DNA of 64,000 nucleotides, taken from contig OZ038436.1 in assembly GCA_964036275.1 (NCBI GenBank), positions 18,441,904 through 18,505,903 on the forward strand. Direction: 5' to 3'. This document shows positions 52,167 through 64,000 of the stretch, piece after piece. The translations under genes were made by a program, and so were the position numbers. This DNA is from Litoditis marina. Its lineage: Eukaryota > Nematoda > Chromadorea > Rhabditida > Rhabditidae. The notes beneath the pieces are model-generated. The model was not told where the DNA came from. It saw nothing but the letters and a program-made list of their open reading frames with translations, and made no database searches. Positions within the stretch are counted from its first letter, which is position 1. Each line of letters starts with the position of its first letter.

Positions 52167-55100
52167 ATGACTAGTGAAGTTCCCGATCATTACTGGAAGA
52201 ATCTTCTCGCCCTGACCACAAAAGTCTCGGCGGATTCCGAGACAGAGCCAACTGATGTAGTTAGGCACATGAACGATGAGGTCAGAGGTTTTACTATCCA
52301 TTACCAGATTCTTCATCAATTTCATTTGTCGTCTCCACAAGTATTGAGCGTTCAATTGCGCTGTTTTCACTCTACTGAACGCATAAGGTGTTATGTTCAT
52401 CAAACCGAAAAGATAGTACATAGTACATACGTTGACGTTCTGCCATTTATGCATTTTTTGTCAGAACAGAGAGTGGTTGGAGTCAGTGATGGTCGATTTG
52501 GTGAGAGAGACCGATCCATCGAAACAACTCGGTCAGTTTTTTCAACAGTCTTTGTTTTCTCAAAACCAGGATCCGAGTTGTTTTAGAGTTTTATACTCAG
52601 ACGTTTACAATTATTGGACGACTCTCTGAATTCTGGGTGACAGAAACAAAAATGGTGTAACTATCTATTTTGTGGGTGATCAAAATGATATTTCGTTGTT
52701 CAAAATCCAGATAATAACCCAAATTCGGCGATTTTTTGGGTGATTATCTGAATTTTTGGAGTTTTTCACGAATTTTGGGTGACCAAAATTCAGACGTCGT
52801 CTAGGATTGTATACGTCTGTTTATACTGAACGGCTATTTAGTAGCTATGTTTGTTTTTGTGATTAAATAGTAACTTCACTGTTGCTATAGAGAACTGTAC
52901 TTTGCACAACTGTGTTTTTGATGGCAAACTGCATACATGACAATGACACATCCGTTTCTAATTTGCTGTGTTGATTGAAGCCAGTCATAGAAACAAATTC
53001 TTCCAAAGGAAATGCTTAAGTTACCATGCCAAACAAACATAGTAGAGGAAAGCAATACGAGTGTTTCATCTAGTTGTCTGCAGATTCGGTTATGGACAGT
53101 CTGCACTGCTATGCTGCCGGTACATCTCATCTCAATGAGGAGGATGTTGACAAAGTTGAGGTAAGTAGAAATTATATTTCTTAAAATCAAAAGACGGGGG
53201 GGGGAGTACAGCTGTAGAACTTTACTGGTCCCATACTCTCTTATGAAGGATGAAGCCATTGCAACTATATTCGCTAGTTTGTCGATGTTCGGCTCATTTT
53301 ATCTTTGTTGTACAGAATTGATAATGTCATTTTGTTCTCAGTCAATATCAACTTTCCAGGATCTAGGCTTTAGACTGCAAGACCTGCTCCTGTTTGCCGA
53401 TCTCACTCCTAAATTCGTGAGCAAAGGAGGCCTGTTGATGATTGAAAAGTTCCTGGTCAGTTGTTTTCTGCGATAATTGAACTTCTTTCCTTTTATAATT
53501 GGTTTGTATTGCAGACAAGAGAAGAGCACCTTTTTTCACCATTTTGTAGAAGCAGAATAGAATTTGCCATTTAACTCAACACATGATTGGAGAAATGAAA
53601 TGTAAGGAAAATAAGATGACGGGTAAAGGGTATAGTAACGGTGTACACGCTCCTAATGATGAATGGAACTGGACAGTGTTATACAGAATTTTATGTAACT
53701 CATTCATGATTCATATAGGGATTCGAAATTCTGAAACCATTTTCTGACCCATTTTCTCCTTACAGTCGAGTTTTGAGTTTGAGAAACTTCAAATGGTTTT
53801 TGCTGAGGCCATTCTCACGATGTCGGAAAATAATCCGCCCGCCCAACAGGTTGGTACTTCTTACAGTAAATCAGTACATTTCTGTTTTTGTTGTAAAATG
53901 TTAAAAACATAAACAACATAACTATTCTAGCAAGGAATTTACTATTTTACTCATTCAGAGCACACTGAACAAATGTACTATGGGATTATGGAATCGTGGT
54001 GATAGACCTATCACATGTTGACTCATAGTAATTTAAAATGATTCAGTTCAATTGAGTTTCAGGCGCTCGTAGAGGCTGGATTTCTATCTAAACTGCTCGA
54101 ATACCTCAAAAACGACAAATTATCACCGGTTAGTTGTGTATCTCAATTTGTTGTTTTTATATATTGTGCTATGAAGCTCAGGGTCAGGGTATCAAATAGT
54201 ACTCCTCCGTAGATAAATAAGCGACGTTCAACTAATAACTAGTTCTCCCTATAAGTTTCTCTGTCAGGTTCTTCATATTCGCACAGTTCAGATTCCCCGA
54301 TATGTAAATTGTGAAAGTTGTTATGTGATTAGTTTAGTACTCTCCAGTGAGCAAATATAAGCACAGTATGTTGAAATAGAAAAAGTAGTTTTGATGTTTT
54401 CCGGTGATTATACTAGATTCAAACTTTAAACAGTGCTAAATTAACGTTAAGCATGTATCCATTTAACATTAATTGATAATTTTTCAGAAGTTTCGTCTCA
54501 AGCTGCTTGGGGCCGTTTCCGGAGCCGTTCGCTCCAATGAGGAAGCTTTTGAGTAAGTTTATAAGTTAGTTGTTCGTCTCATGTATGTAATGTTACATAT
54601 TCATTCTGTTCAAAGTACAAAAGTTTCATTGCACATTCTTTTTGAACTTGTTGTGTTGTTCGTACGTGCCACATGAATAGGTTATAATGTGTTTTCATTT
54701 GAGTTTCCATTTGTCGTCTCTTTCCAGTGCTTTTCTCTCACTTTCTGGTCCCGCTGTTCTCTCCTCTCTATTCCATTCCGATAATTCTTCATTGGCAGCG
54801 AAATCAGTGAGGGTACTCACCTCCATGGCCTACACAATGCAGGATTCAGGTGGGTTATCAGAACTTCGACTGTAATTACTACAAACAGTGTGTTTTAAGT
54901 ATCACAATCTAACGATCAACTTTGGTGCGAGTGCTATGTGGAAACTAATACTAGTGAAACTGTTCCGTATTTTTTGCAGTCTTGCTGTCGTAGTAATGTA
55001 GTATTGGCTAAAATTCTACATTAGCTTAGCCACCTTTTCATATTTTCAGCCACACGTGCCAAAGTTTTATTCGAGTCTATCTGCAGTGGATATACGGTTC

Positions 55101-55825
55101 TGACCGAGCGCAGTACTCCCGGAGACCACGAGGGAGAGTTTGAATACATCAGGTACGATCTTTCGCAAGTTTATAGTCTGTACTTTACTTTTTTTTTATA
55201 TAAAAGTGAGCCATTTATTTCGTTTCTAAAACTCAGATAATCGGCCACAACCCGCGAATACGTTTACTTTTGTACCGGAGCCAATGTTTTCCTAATTTGA
55301 ACCCTAGAACCACTCTGACCTCGAGTAGTTAAAAACGGGAAGAATTGTTTTACACATTTTCTATTGGGCTTCGTTGTCATGTTGCGAGAGTGTTTATGTT
55401 TTATTGGTTTGCACGGGATCCCACATTTCCCAGACATGTGTACGATTCCAGAGAGTTTCTCCAACAATATGTGGCGCCAGAGGATATTTCAGAAGATGTT
55501 AGGAAGGGACTGGTATCATCATTGACCAAACAGTTGCTCGAGAATGGCAACGAGGTATGTATCTAGTAGTATTCACAGAAAGGCCAAATGAACATAGCAT
55601 TCAGTGATTCAGTCCTATGAACTGGAAAATAAGAGATAACCCTCAGCAATGGGAACATGCGAACATGTCAATACTACCATGACTTCGAATTGCTCGGCAA
55701 GTTTTTTTTCGCTCTTGCATTCTGCGTGGTATTTGAACATATTAACTGTTATGAATAATTTCCAGGCCGGTGTCTCTGTAGCGCGAGCCCTATTGAAAAA
55801 GTTTGCATCCCTACGCTCCGGTTGA
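52167..55825 (+). CDS. HSPBP1/Fes1-like Hsp70 nucleotide-exchange factor, 318 aa
   Basis: Armadillo-repeat cochaperone that opens Hsp70 to release ADP in the cytosol. Exons: 52167-52280, 52465-52531, 53084-53160, 53360-53455, 53766-53849, 54063-54128, 54488-54552, 54728-54849, 55050-55152, 55452-55554, 55766-55825; 957 nt, all phases match. The N-terminus (DHYWKNLLALTTKVS) is followed by REWLESVMVDLV, the helix-helix pattern before the repeats, then ARM repeats: FRLQDLLLFADLTPKFVSKG, NPPAQQALVEAGFLSKLLEY, GAVSGAVRSNEEAFDAFLSL, NSSLAAKSVRVLTSMAYTMQ. The C-terminal helices end KFASLRSG. Repeat order and length suit HSPBP1 rather than BAG or Hsp110 exchange factors. SIL1, the ER relative, is excluded by lack of a signal peptide. 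The ATG abuts a tatttgcag acceptor. Confidence 0.83.
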
Positions 55826-56198
55826 TCAGCAATTTAATTCACAGAAGTCAGATATGTTGTTATTGTTGTTGTTTTCATTTTTACTTGTTTTAGTTTCATG
55901 AAGGTTTGGTTACCATTCAGAACAGACACAAAACCAGATTTGCACTTTATTTCGTCTTGGAAAATATGACATTTAGTAGTAAATGAAAATCTTGATTTCG
56001 AGAGGAAGTCGAACGCTCTGAAAAGTTGAAATTATTTGAGTTGAATACTTTCAAAACACATCGCTTTCAGATAATCAGAAAATACTTCAAAATGGGTATA
56101 GATGCTGATTTGAACATAGAATTGATATCAAAATAGCAGTGAAAAGAGTATCACAAGCTAATGACAAAATGCTCCTCACCTCATCATTCAGGATCTTG
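55826..56198. other. Short intergenic gap between convergent genes
   Basis: Holds the 3' ends of the HSPBP1-like gene and the phosphatase gene; no further feature seen. Confidence 0.6.
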
Positions 56199-59100
56199 CT
56201 AGCCGATTGTTTTCTCCTTTTTGGTTCCCTGAAAACCATTTTTTCTACGAAAGACGTCACATTTGAGAACTCAGGTTTAAAAAATCATGAAAGCTGTTAG
56301 CTGTCTTTAGGGATATTCCAGTTGAACTGGTGGTTCGATCAGGCAGACACAGCGTAACTGTCGAATTACGTCTCAAATGTACCGAGCAAGCTGTTCCTAC
56401 AACAAACACATCATAATATAACAGAACAACATATTGGCCCTAACTTACCGCCATCGAGGTCATTGTAGCGGCCTTCGTCTTGAGAACAAGCTCGAATTGC
56501 GATTTAAACTTGGCGAGATCCTGAAGATTACACAGATAATGTTACCAAAAGGAGCAAACTACAAATGCAGGCTATATTTCATTTACTGGCCAATACCACA
56601 AGGGATTGGCATTATTGGGAATCAAGCAATGACCAAAACATCGTTGTAATTAGACGTGCGCTAGTAAGCAAATTCGGATAGGAGAGCAAAGGGGTCAAAC
56701 AACAAACACAGCGGGATAGGGCAGCATATACCGTATCGGCCTGCTTTGAAAACGATACCAAACAAGTCGACGGTGATTCTGATTTGTAATGGTTATAGTA
56801 ATAATTGTTTGTACCTCGAGTAGTTCGGTGTTGGTCCAGAAGCCCATGGCCTTCCCGTATTCCATGATGACCTGGGCAATGTAGACATACTGAACATCTA
56901 CCTGCACACTGTGCATGCGTTGGTCTGAAAAAGGAATAAGTTGAAGTTTGTAGACAGAAGTAAATCTCGATTTATTAACTTTAGTTGTTTGTGAAAACAT
57001 CACTGCTTTTTACCAGCTTTGTTGCTTTTTAACAGCTTTGTTGCTACCTGCCAGCTTGGCCAACAACAAAAGTAACGGTGAACAAAAGTAACGGGATAGT
57101 AACGGACTACAAAAGTAACGTTGTTTTACAAAAGTAACGGATTATCTAAGAAACTTTTTTGAAAGCTAGCTGGCTGAAGCACGACCAAGAGTGCGGAAAA
57201 CGTTCCTAAACACATTCACACTGAATTGTTCATATTAATGCGTTTACACGCTATTGACGCTTAGGTTACTAAATGATAATAAATCTCCGTTTTTTTGTAA
57301 ATCTCCGTTACTTTTGTAAAACTCCGTTACTTTTGTAGTCGGTTACTACCCCGTTTCTTTTGTTCACCGTTACTTTTGTTGTTCACCTGCCAGCTTTGTT
57401 GCCAAATAGTAAATACCTAATTTTATATTGCTCGACGAGTAAACAGCATATTCCATACTAGAAACACATAATAAAATGAGCAAAAATTATACCAGAAATA
57501 TTCGGTTACCTCGTAGCTTTCTGCAAACTTCGAGTAGATTCAACTCTTGGCGATCCAGTAAGCTTTGTAGACACATCTCTATGGCCGCCTGAAATATGAA
57601 TATGGAAAAGCATATTGGATACTTGATTTAATGTCCACTGAGCGTGAGATTTGTAGACGGAAAAATATTTGACTGAGTGTACTGCACACAGTATCTAATT
57701 GTAAGTGAGAAGGTTTCGACTGTATAGGGTTCGCTCTTTCCACAGCAAGCTCCTCGGTGTATTGCACTGTTTTCGTAGTTTGAAGCCGTCGAGCTGGGGA
57801 ACATTCCAGTTTAACCCAACATTTACGTTGGTGGGGAGTGATTGTTCGATTTCGACATTCAACGTTGACACCACATTCTTCCTTACATCTAATTTTCACG
57901 CCCTACTTTTTCTGTCGAAAATACTGCGGGGTGTTCTACAATTTTTCCTGGAATTTCAATCAGAATTAATACGATATAAGAGGCATCCATTTAAATAGTT
58001 TTTCAAAATTCAAATATTTTGCAAATCTGGTCAATTGTTTATTTATTGCCGAGAAACCTGGAATATGGTCAGTTTCTGGTTTCGTTTCGCAGACTTTATC
58101 GTCCAAATAAATGACGAGGGTCAATTAATTTCTTGAAGTTTGACAACCGTCATTATTTCACACCTTACTTTTGACATTCGTCAGTTACTTGCATACTGAA
58201 ACTGACCATTGTCAAAACTGTATTTGCAAACTACCTGTCTCAGCCGGGACTCGAACCTGACCCCGTCAGTTCAAAAGCGCGAGCGCTAACCACTACACTA
58301 CAGCGGCTACTGATAAGGTGTGCGCGTTCCTGTAAGTCATGCCGGGAGCGCGATCAACAGTTAGTCTGGACTTCTTTTTTAATGTCGAGAAAATTAAATT
58401 AAAAAAAGTTCATTTCGTTTTCAGGGTAATTTAATAAGTAACCGGGTTTCTTGATAACCATTCCTGTTTTTGGTAATCTTTCAGGTTACCCCATAGGTAA
58501 CGGTTGGTAACCTGAAACTTTATTTTGGTTACCGTACAAATAAATGGAAAACTACAATCAACAAATAAGGGGTAACCGGTTTCTCATTTCAGGTTACCAC
58601 GCGGTTACGTACTGAGGTAATCTAAAGGTTATTTCACTAAAAACTGGTAACGGTACCAAATAAACCCGGTTACTTATTTAATTCATAGTTCTCATTAAAG
58701 TTCATTATTTAAATCGTTATATGAGCGATCAGTACAATTCGGCTGGCGCAGGTTATATCCGCGACAGTCGCTAGCCAAACTACTGACCCAGTAGCGCAGT
58801 GGCAGTGTGTCTGCCTTTTGCCCTGGCGCCCGCAGGTTCGATCCCGCGAACATTCTGACAGTGGTCAGAATTACACAGAATGAAGGAGGTTATTCGTTGA
58901 CGAATGCCAAAAAACAAGAATATTAATTGACCGGCGTCAAAAACCCCGTTTTCACTTCTGACATTTGTCAGTAAATTTTCTGACTAGAAACCGAAGATCT
59001 GGTCAGAATTGTGCAAAATTTAATCGAGACATGCTCCAAGAAAAAATGACGAGATTTGCATAATATTTGAATTTTGAAAAACTATTTAAATGGACGCCTC

Positions 59101-62100
59101 TTATATGTATCGGGATCTATAGTCCTTTCCATTCACACTGAGACCCATTGGCATCGTGCCAAGATATTCGGACGATTATATCTTAGAGCAAACATAAGTT
59201 TTCCAAAAACCTTTCACATTAAGTGCTGTGATAAAGCTGAACAACCGCTAACACACATTTGGGGTTCTTTGAAAAACTCCAAAGTGATGCAAAACAACCC
59301 GGAAATGCATTGGCACGCGGCCAAATTCTCAGTGGGAGTGGCGTGAACTATAACTACAACGAAGATTGTGTCTCACGAACCAGTGTTCCGGTCCTTCCGA
59401 TTCCGGCTGAGCAGTGAACTACCACCGGTCGGGGGGAACAACGAACAATCTGAAGGACTCGGAGGGCCGCCAGCGAGGATTGAGGCACCGTTTTGTCTGG
59501 CCCAAAATCAATCGATAATCAAACGATAAGCAATACATTGTCTTCAGACTAATACATGGGTCATAATCTCTACTAAGGAATGCCAGTTTAGTGAAAACCT
59601 AAAAACCCTAGTTAGCTTTTAGCTGAAAATCATACACGCTCAAGTCTAAATCTCGAAATATCTTTACAAGATACGTGCGTTGTGAGTCTTAGTAGAATAA
59701 CGGTACAAATGCAGATCGTCAGGTCAACTCCCAAAGTTTCGACCTAACACAACGGCAGAAATGAACATTGTACTAATACTGCCGTCTAAACATTGTAATT
59801 CTCATACCACGTTCTCCAGTGATTGTGTCGAACGTGTAGTTTGGTGCCATCACACTCTACGTCCAAGTAGCTTCTTCGTATGTGGGGATCTTTCGTGTTG
59901 ATCCGCTTGTTCACCACCGTTACGTCTGAAATTTAAGAAAACTGATGGTTTGATTATTGAATAAAAATATCATGATGAAAAATTTGAATGAAGTGTTGCT
60001 AGTAATTACAATTTTCCGATTTCAAGTGATACTTAAGTTTATCACCATTTCCGAGCACTTCCCGAACAACAAAGTTTTTATTGTGCTGTTACAATCTTTT
60101 ATTTGGTTCGTACTTTGGTCAATTTCTAGTTCTGAAATCCTTGTATGTTGTTTACCCACCCTTCCATATGAGCAACGTGAAAAACATGTGAACCTCCACA
60201 GAACAACATCAACATAGGAAGTGACCAAATTTTTGTTGTAGTTTGATCTCGATACATATCAAATTTTTCGAATTTCGAGGAAAAATTTGTTGATATCGAG
60301 GATAAAGTTGATAAAACTACAGACACAGCGCGTCAGGGTAATCGGAATGATATTCCGTTTAGGCTTGTTTCGGAACAAGTGAATGGTATCCGTACCTCCA
60401 TGTACCATTTTCTGTCCGACCTTCTCTGGCCAGTACATGTGGCACTTGGTCTTCCCCGCCTCCACCGCCTCGCACAACATGACGATGTGTTGAACCTTCT
60501 GATGGACAACCATCCTCCAGAAGTCAGTTACGGTATTCGGCATCGGACCCTGCGAGATATATATAGGATAAACACAGAGCAATCAGTAACAAGTGGGGGG
60601 GGGGGGTGTGAGTTCTGATCAAACTACAACTAAAAATGATAAGCTTCTATTTTGAACCCGCACAGGTTGTGTGCTCTAATAACAATCAAAAAATGCTTTC
60701 TTCTTAGTGGACATTATAAAACACGGACTTGAACATTTTACATTGTGAATGTGTGAACATGAGTGTACCTGTGTGAGAATGAATTCGTTGTATAGCGGAT
60801 CTCCTTTCACGTGATTCGCGTGAATGTAGTCTGATCCCTTGTTGTCGGCTATAACCACCCGGGTCACATCGTTGCACATTATGTCTGCAAATTGGAGAAT
60901 CTCGGTTTCTAACATTTATTTCTCTACAAGGAAGCTTACAAAACTACGTTTTTGGGTGACTAGGACTACCTTAAGTTACTTCATTGAACAATAAACATGT
61001 TTCGTGCCAGGGTGCGGTGTGAACCACAAAACTACCAGCAAAGCTTTCACAGAAGGACGATCATGTGGTCCAATCGCAACGCTTAAATCCTTTAAACTCC
61101 AATACATTTTTCAATTGTAGTTTAAAGGACCGTTGACACGGGATTGGTTCACATAATCGTCCTACTTTAACTCAAATTTTACCTTTGTATCGATTTTTGG
61201 CTGCGTTTTGATCGAAAACGTCACGTGCAATCTTGCATCCCAGATACGGTTTCAGTTCTTCGATGTACTCCTTCAGAAGACCAACCACACCTTTCTTCAA
61301 AGTTGCCTAAACGGAATTTTCACATGATTGATGAAACAAATGAACAAAATGAAAGATATTGAGAGCAAATACACTGGTCTCTGCCGACTAGCAGACTCAC
61401 CCTTACAAAATTCTCATAGGCCACTTTCTGTTCTGGTGTAGGGTTTTTCATGTGGATTGGCACGGGGCGGTCCTTTTCCTGGAATTCAAAATAAAGATAA
61501 AAGGATAGTTCGAAAAACATAACCAGATAACTGTTGATGTTGATAGGCTGGAACAGGATTTAACTGTGTGTACGTTTTAAAGATAATTGACCATTTTGAC
61601 ACAACTGATTGCAGTTGTGGATTAGGAATGAGAAAACTGTGTAAGAAACAAATATTTTACATACATACAGATGACAGATTCACAGATTCACAGAAATCGG
61701 TTGAAAGTGCAAATAGTGTTAAAAAGTGTCAATTATAAAGTACCTTTATGAATCCGTCGCTCTCCTTGATAGTATTTTCTTTGTCGTCCAAACCATCTCC
61801 TTCTATTGAAACATCCGCGGCTGAAATACTCGACACATAAGTGAAAGAGACTATAATTTGTCGAAAAACATTACACCGGAATAAGTATGCTAGAAGATCC
61901 CGGCACCTTAATCCCATCCTCAAACATACGCTATTTCTCGTCTCTTACATCTGGCCGGGATGTAGGAGACGAGAAATAGGGAGGCAGAGCGAGAGACGCA
62001 GGAGGGGATGAAGGTGCCGGGATCTTCTAGCACTCAGCTAAAATATTGTACTATTTCATTCTCTACAAATACGAGAGAATGAATTTCATCTATTTCATTC

Positions 62101-62855
62101 TCTACAAATTCATTCACCCAATATCGTCGAACGACTGTCCCTCAAAAGCTTTTAAAGCACATACTTTGTCCAGTGTCCATTGAAACTCAGACAAATCACT
62201 ATTCCATTCAATTTGGTTGGTAGTTGGAAAAATAATTTTAAACTGTTACGAGTGTTAGATACACCTATTTTAATTACCTTGATTAGATTAGATTTCAATT
62301 CTAACGTTCTTACGACTTACGTTTTTGTTTGTCCCTTGCCGTTTGTCTCTGAAAGTAGAAGCTTTTACCAATGCGAAAGGATTAAGGTAAGATATAGAGT
62401 AGAACTGATAAAGAGAGAAAGAGGGAGATATAGTTACCTACGTTGACAACGCAAAAGTAGGAGTCCTTCGAGTCCTTCGCTATAAGTCATGGGAACTATT
62501 CATGTTTTTAAGATGGCGGCCAATTTTCAATGATGTACAGCAAACGCTTCCCACCGAGGTGGTTGCAATCCAAATGACTCAACATGGATAGAAGAAAAAC
62601 TAATATCAGAAATAGAAACAGATATCGACTGAAACTGACCACTGTTCTTTTGGCGAAGGCGGCCCACAGTCCCTTCATCTCCTTCTCCACCGTCCCATCC
62701 TCTTTCTTCTTCTCCTTTTCTTTCTCTTTCTCTTTCTCGGTGTCTTTCTCCTTGTCCTTTTCCTTGACTTTCCGGAACTCCGACTTATTACCTGCACGAA
62801 TGGAAGACTGACCCGCCACGATGACCACCGAATGAACGAATGACCAACTTCTCAA
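56199..62855 (-). CDS. Protein tyrosine phosphatase, nematode sperm-type
   Basis: Classical non-receptor PTP. Exons (minus): 62636-62855 (uncertain start and donor), 61744-61820, 61401-61478, 61183-61306, 60769-60884, 60396-60549, 59808-59925, 59381-59501, 57510-57588, 56815-56924, 56449-56520, 56199-56228. The N-terminus is Lys/Glu-rich (EKEKEKEKEKKKEDG), as in many short nematode PTPs. Then EQKVAYENFVRATLKKGVVG, the substrate loop KNRYKDI, DYIHANHV, GPMPNTVTDFWRMVVHQK, the WPD loop, and the P-loop VVHCSAGIGRTG with catalytic Cys and Arg intact. QYVYIAQVIMEYGKAMGFW follows the Q-loop. The joined chain is about 432 aa. The exon at the WPD loop lacks an AG acceptor: TTTTGG/G. Everything else is open, so I keep it as a gene. 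Close relatives are expressed mainly in sperm. Confidence 0.85.
58240..58318 (-). repeat. tRNA-like SINE head
   Basis: On the minus strand, tagtgtagtggttagcgc (A box) and GGTTCGAGTCCCGGCT (B box) at tRNA spacing, with a partial AGCCG/CGGCT stem. Not a complete cloverleaf. Confidence 0.6.
58427..58690. repeat. GGTAACC palindromic element, copy C
   Basis: Has the same nested GGTAACC/GGTTACC palindromes as copy A; the ends are more diverged (taagtaaccgggtttct and aacccggttacttattta). Confidence 0.8.
58783..58860 (+). repeat. tRNA-like SINE head
   Basis: ccagtagcgcagtggcagtg (A box) and GGTTCGATCCC (B box) about 35 bp apart. The acceptor arms do not pair. Confidence 0.6.
59118..59352. repeat. 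CCCACTGAGAC-type element, copy 3 of 3
   Basis: Begins tatagtcctttccattcaca then ctgagacccattggc; ends tctcagtgggagtggcgtga actata. It directly abuts the SINE-like pair. Confidence 0.78.
60233..60323. repeat. GTAGTTTGATC palindromic element
   Basis: Begins tgttgtagtttgatctcgat and ends gttgataaaactacagacac; intronic in the phosphatase gene. Confidence 0.65.
61049..61170. repeat. 120-bp palindromic element, copy 5 of 5
   Basis: Begins cacagaaggacgatcatgtg and ends cacataatcgtcctacttta; intronic in the phosphatase gene. Confidence 0.88.
61885..62033. repeat. GATCCCGGCACC palindromic element, copy 2 of 2
   Basis: Ends tatgctagaagatcccggca and gccgggatcttctagca; arms contain catcccatcctc and gctatttctcgtctc with complements. 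Intronic in the phosphatase gene. Confidence 0.88.
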
Positions 62856-64000
62856 ATGAAACAGGGGAATCAGAGATTTCTACACGCGAACGCGTATTCT
62901 GCACCTGGAAGTCTGGCGAAATCGGTGCTTTTCCTGGAAACCACCTGGTAACACGAAGTTGGCAGCCACGTCAACTTGTTTTCATGCACTTTCCGTTTTG
63001 ATTTCTCGAAATGGTTCCTGTGTTTTGGTTGTGCATGGAAATTAGGGTTGTTAGTCGAATTGAAAATTTCGCGTTTTTAATTTTCGAGTTTGGCGAAAAA
63101 CGAGTTTTCGAGTTTGGGCAAAAACCGAGTTTTCAGTTTTAGCAAAAACGGAGTTTTGATTTTCGACTTTGACTCGACTTGAAGGGTGAAATTTGTCTTG
63201 CAAGTGTGGGTGAAGGTTTTCTTGGAAGTAAAAGTGACTAATGTCGTTTCAAATCTGAGAAAAATCCGAGCAACTCATTTTCAGCACGGCAGAACTTACG
63301 AGAAAAATACTGAAGTCAGAGGCAGAGCGCCTCTACGCTGAAATACCGTTTACATCACAGTGAAAAAATGTAATCCATGATCGTCTGGGGGGGAGGTAAG
63401 TCAGAGTGAAGGTTCTCCAACAGTTCTCCTCGAAGACCTAGGGCTAGTTAGGTACAATAGTCATTTGTCGTTTATTCGCCTTTTCTACATAGCATACGAT
63501 GGAGAGTCAAGATCTACTTGCAAAAAGCTGTGCACTCAAAATCTGTGACAATTATGATGCTCGCCGCTTCGTAAAAAGGGGAAGTAAATGAATATCTATG
63601 TGAATATGTATGTCTTATCTGAGGTATACTGTTAGTCAATTGCTCAGTCACGTGAAGCATGTTAAACACAGCAGAACTCAGAAACGTGCAACGAAAAAGA
63701 GCACAATGCCTCATTAGAACGCTCAATTTACGGGACTATTCATTTTACTTCTAGTATATGGTATTCTGACATATCATGTTGTTCATCATCGCAGCAGTCG
63801 AATCGGCTTTGTCCATCTTTCGTTGGATAAAAACATGGTATTTCCAGTTCGCTGTTCCAATACGGTGTGCCCAAGTTGGGCGCCGAAATCGGCTAATTGA
63901 GATCATAAGCAGTTTCCACGCTCATTTCACGCGGAACGGCACCGACTCCCATTAATTATAACCGAGAAGGTGGGTGTTTGTCAGGTTACATGTTGTAGTT
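62856..64000. other. Upstream region of the phosphatase gene, no further gene
   Basis: Contains a degenerate tandem stretch at about 63070-63175 built on CGAGTTTTCGAGTTT-like units and a CACGTGA element at about 63640-63760. No coding exon is supported up to the window edge. Confidence 0.55.
63640..63760. repeat. CACGTGA element, copy 3 of 3
   Basis: Begins ctcagtcacgtgaagcatgt and includes gcagaactcagaaacgtgca; ends gactattcattttacttcta. The tail matches the copy at 15402-15531. Confidence 0.75.

Larger units (their letters stand above)
57969..59111. repeat. Head-to-head pair of tRNA-derived SINE-like copies
   Basis: The outer ends (about 57969-58040 and 59035-59111) are inverted copies of tatttaaatggatgcctctt-type sequence. 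Moving inward, both halves share diverged GACnnTGGTCAG and attaattgacc blocks and reach tRNA-like heads at 58240-58318 (minus) and 58783-58860 (plus). This is what two inverted insertions of one SINE family would leave. A GGTAACC element (58427-58690) lies between the heads. Intronic in the phosphatase gene, between the P-loop exon and the next. Confidence 0.7.

Overview
This is eukaryotic, nematode DNA. It holds an intact major sperm protein (MSP) gene, a PRG-1 type PIWI Argonaute, many short exons with TTTTCAG-type acceptors, and 3' splice-site sequence directly in front of most start codons (the mark of spliced-leader trans-splicing). MSP plus PIWI points to a rhabditine nematode, probably not Caenorhabditis itself given the long, repeat-filled introns; the species cannot be named from this window. 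No rRNA, CRISPR, operon of bacterial type or functional tRNA is visible.

Layout. 545-13425 (+): 23-exon HEAT-repeat subunit of protein phosphatase 4 (PPP4R4 type). 13798-16233 (-): 108-residue two-TM protein, tail-to-tail with it. 18095-24524 (+): PIWI Argonaute (prg-1), 16 exons, 820 aa, catalytic D-E-D-H present. 26337-30724 (+): TDP-43 orthologue (tdp-1). 31778-33145 (+): 91-residue proline-rich protein. 34397-40501 (-): secreted 451-residue protein with two pepsin-inhibitor-3-like repeats and a long low-complexity tail. 41800-41850 (+): orphan signal-peptide-like first exon. 43393-46689 (-): 274-residue basic, disordered protein. 48077-48680 (-): MSP, 127 aa. 49942-50747 (-): 93-residue unknown. 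52167-55825 (+): HSPBP1/Fes1-like Hsp70 nucleotide-exchange factor. 56199-62855 (-): protein tyrosine phosphatase of the kind that is abundant in nematode sperm. All exon chains were joined by hand; for most genes the summed exon lengths are exact multiples of three with matching phases, which is strong internal support.

How they fit together. MSP and the phosphatase suggest a sperm-biased neighbourhood at 48-63 kb; the unknown 93-residue protein beside MSP may share it. PRG-1 is the piRNA Argonaute, and the window around it is crowded with young-looking palindromic elements: at least ten families of inverted-repeat or foldback elements recur here (five-copy 120-bp element, GGTAACC element, TCCCGGGACATG element, GATCCCGGCACC element, CACGTGA element, GTAGTTTGATC element, CCCACTGAGAC element, three large foldbacks), one with a second transposon nested inside it and flanked by a 9-bp target duplication. 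tRNA-derived SINE-like copies are also present.

Most unusual points: three conserved genes each need one non-canonical splice junction (GC-AG in prg-1, a non-GT donor in tdp-1, a missing AG at the WPD loop of the phosphatase); a palindrome with a hammerhead-like core in both arms; a tandem array rich in TGACGTCA sites; and a hybrid pepsin-inhibitor-like secreted protein.
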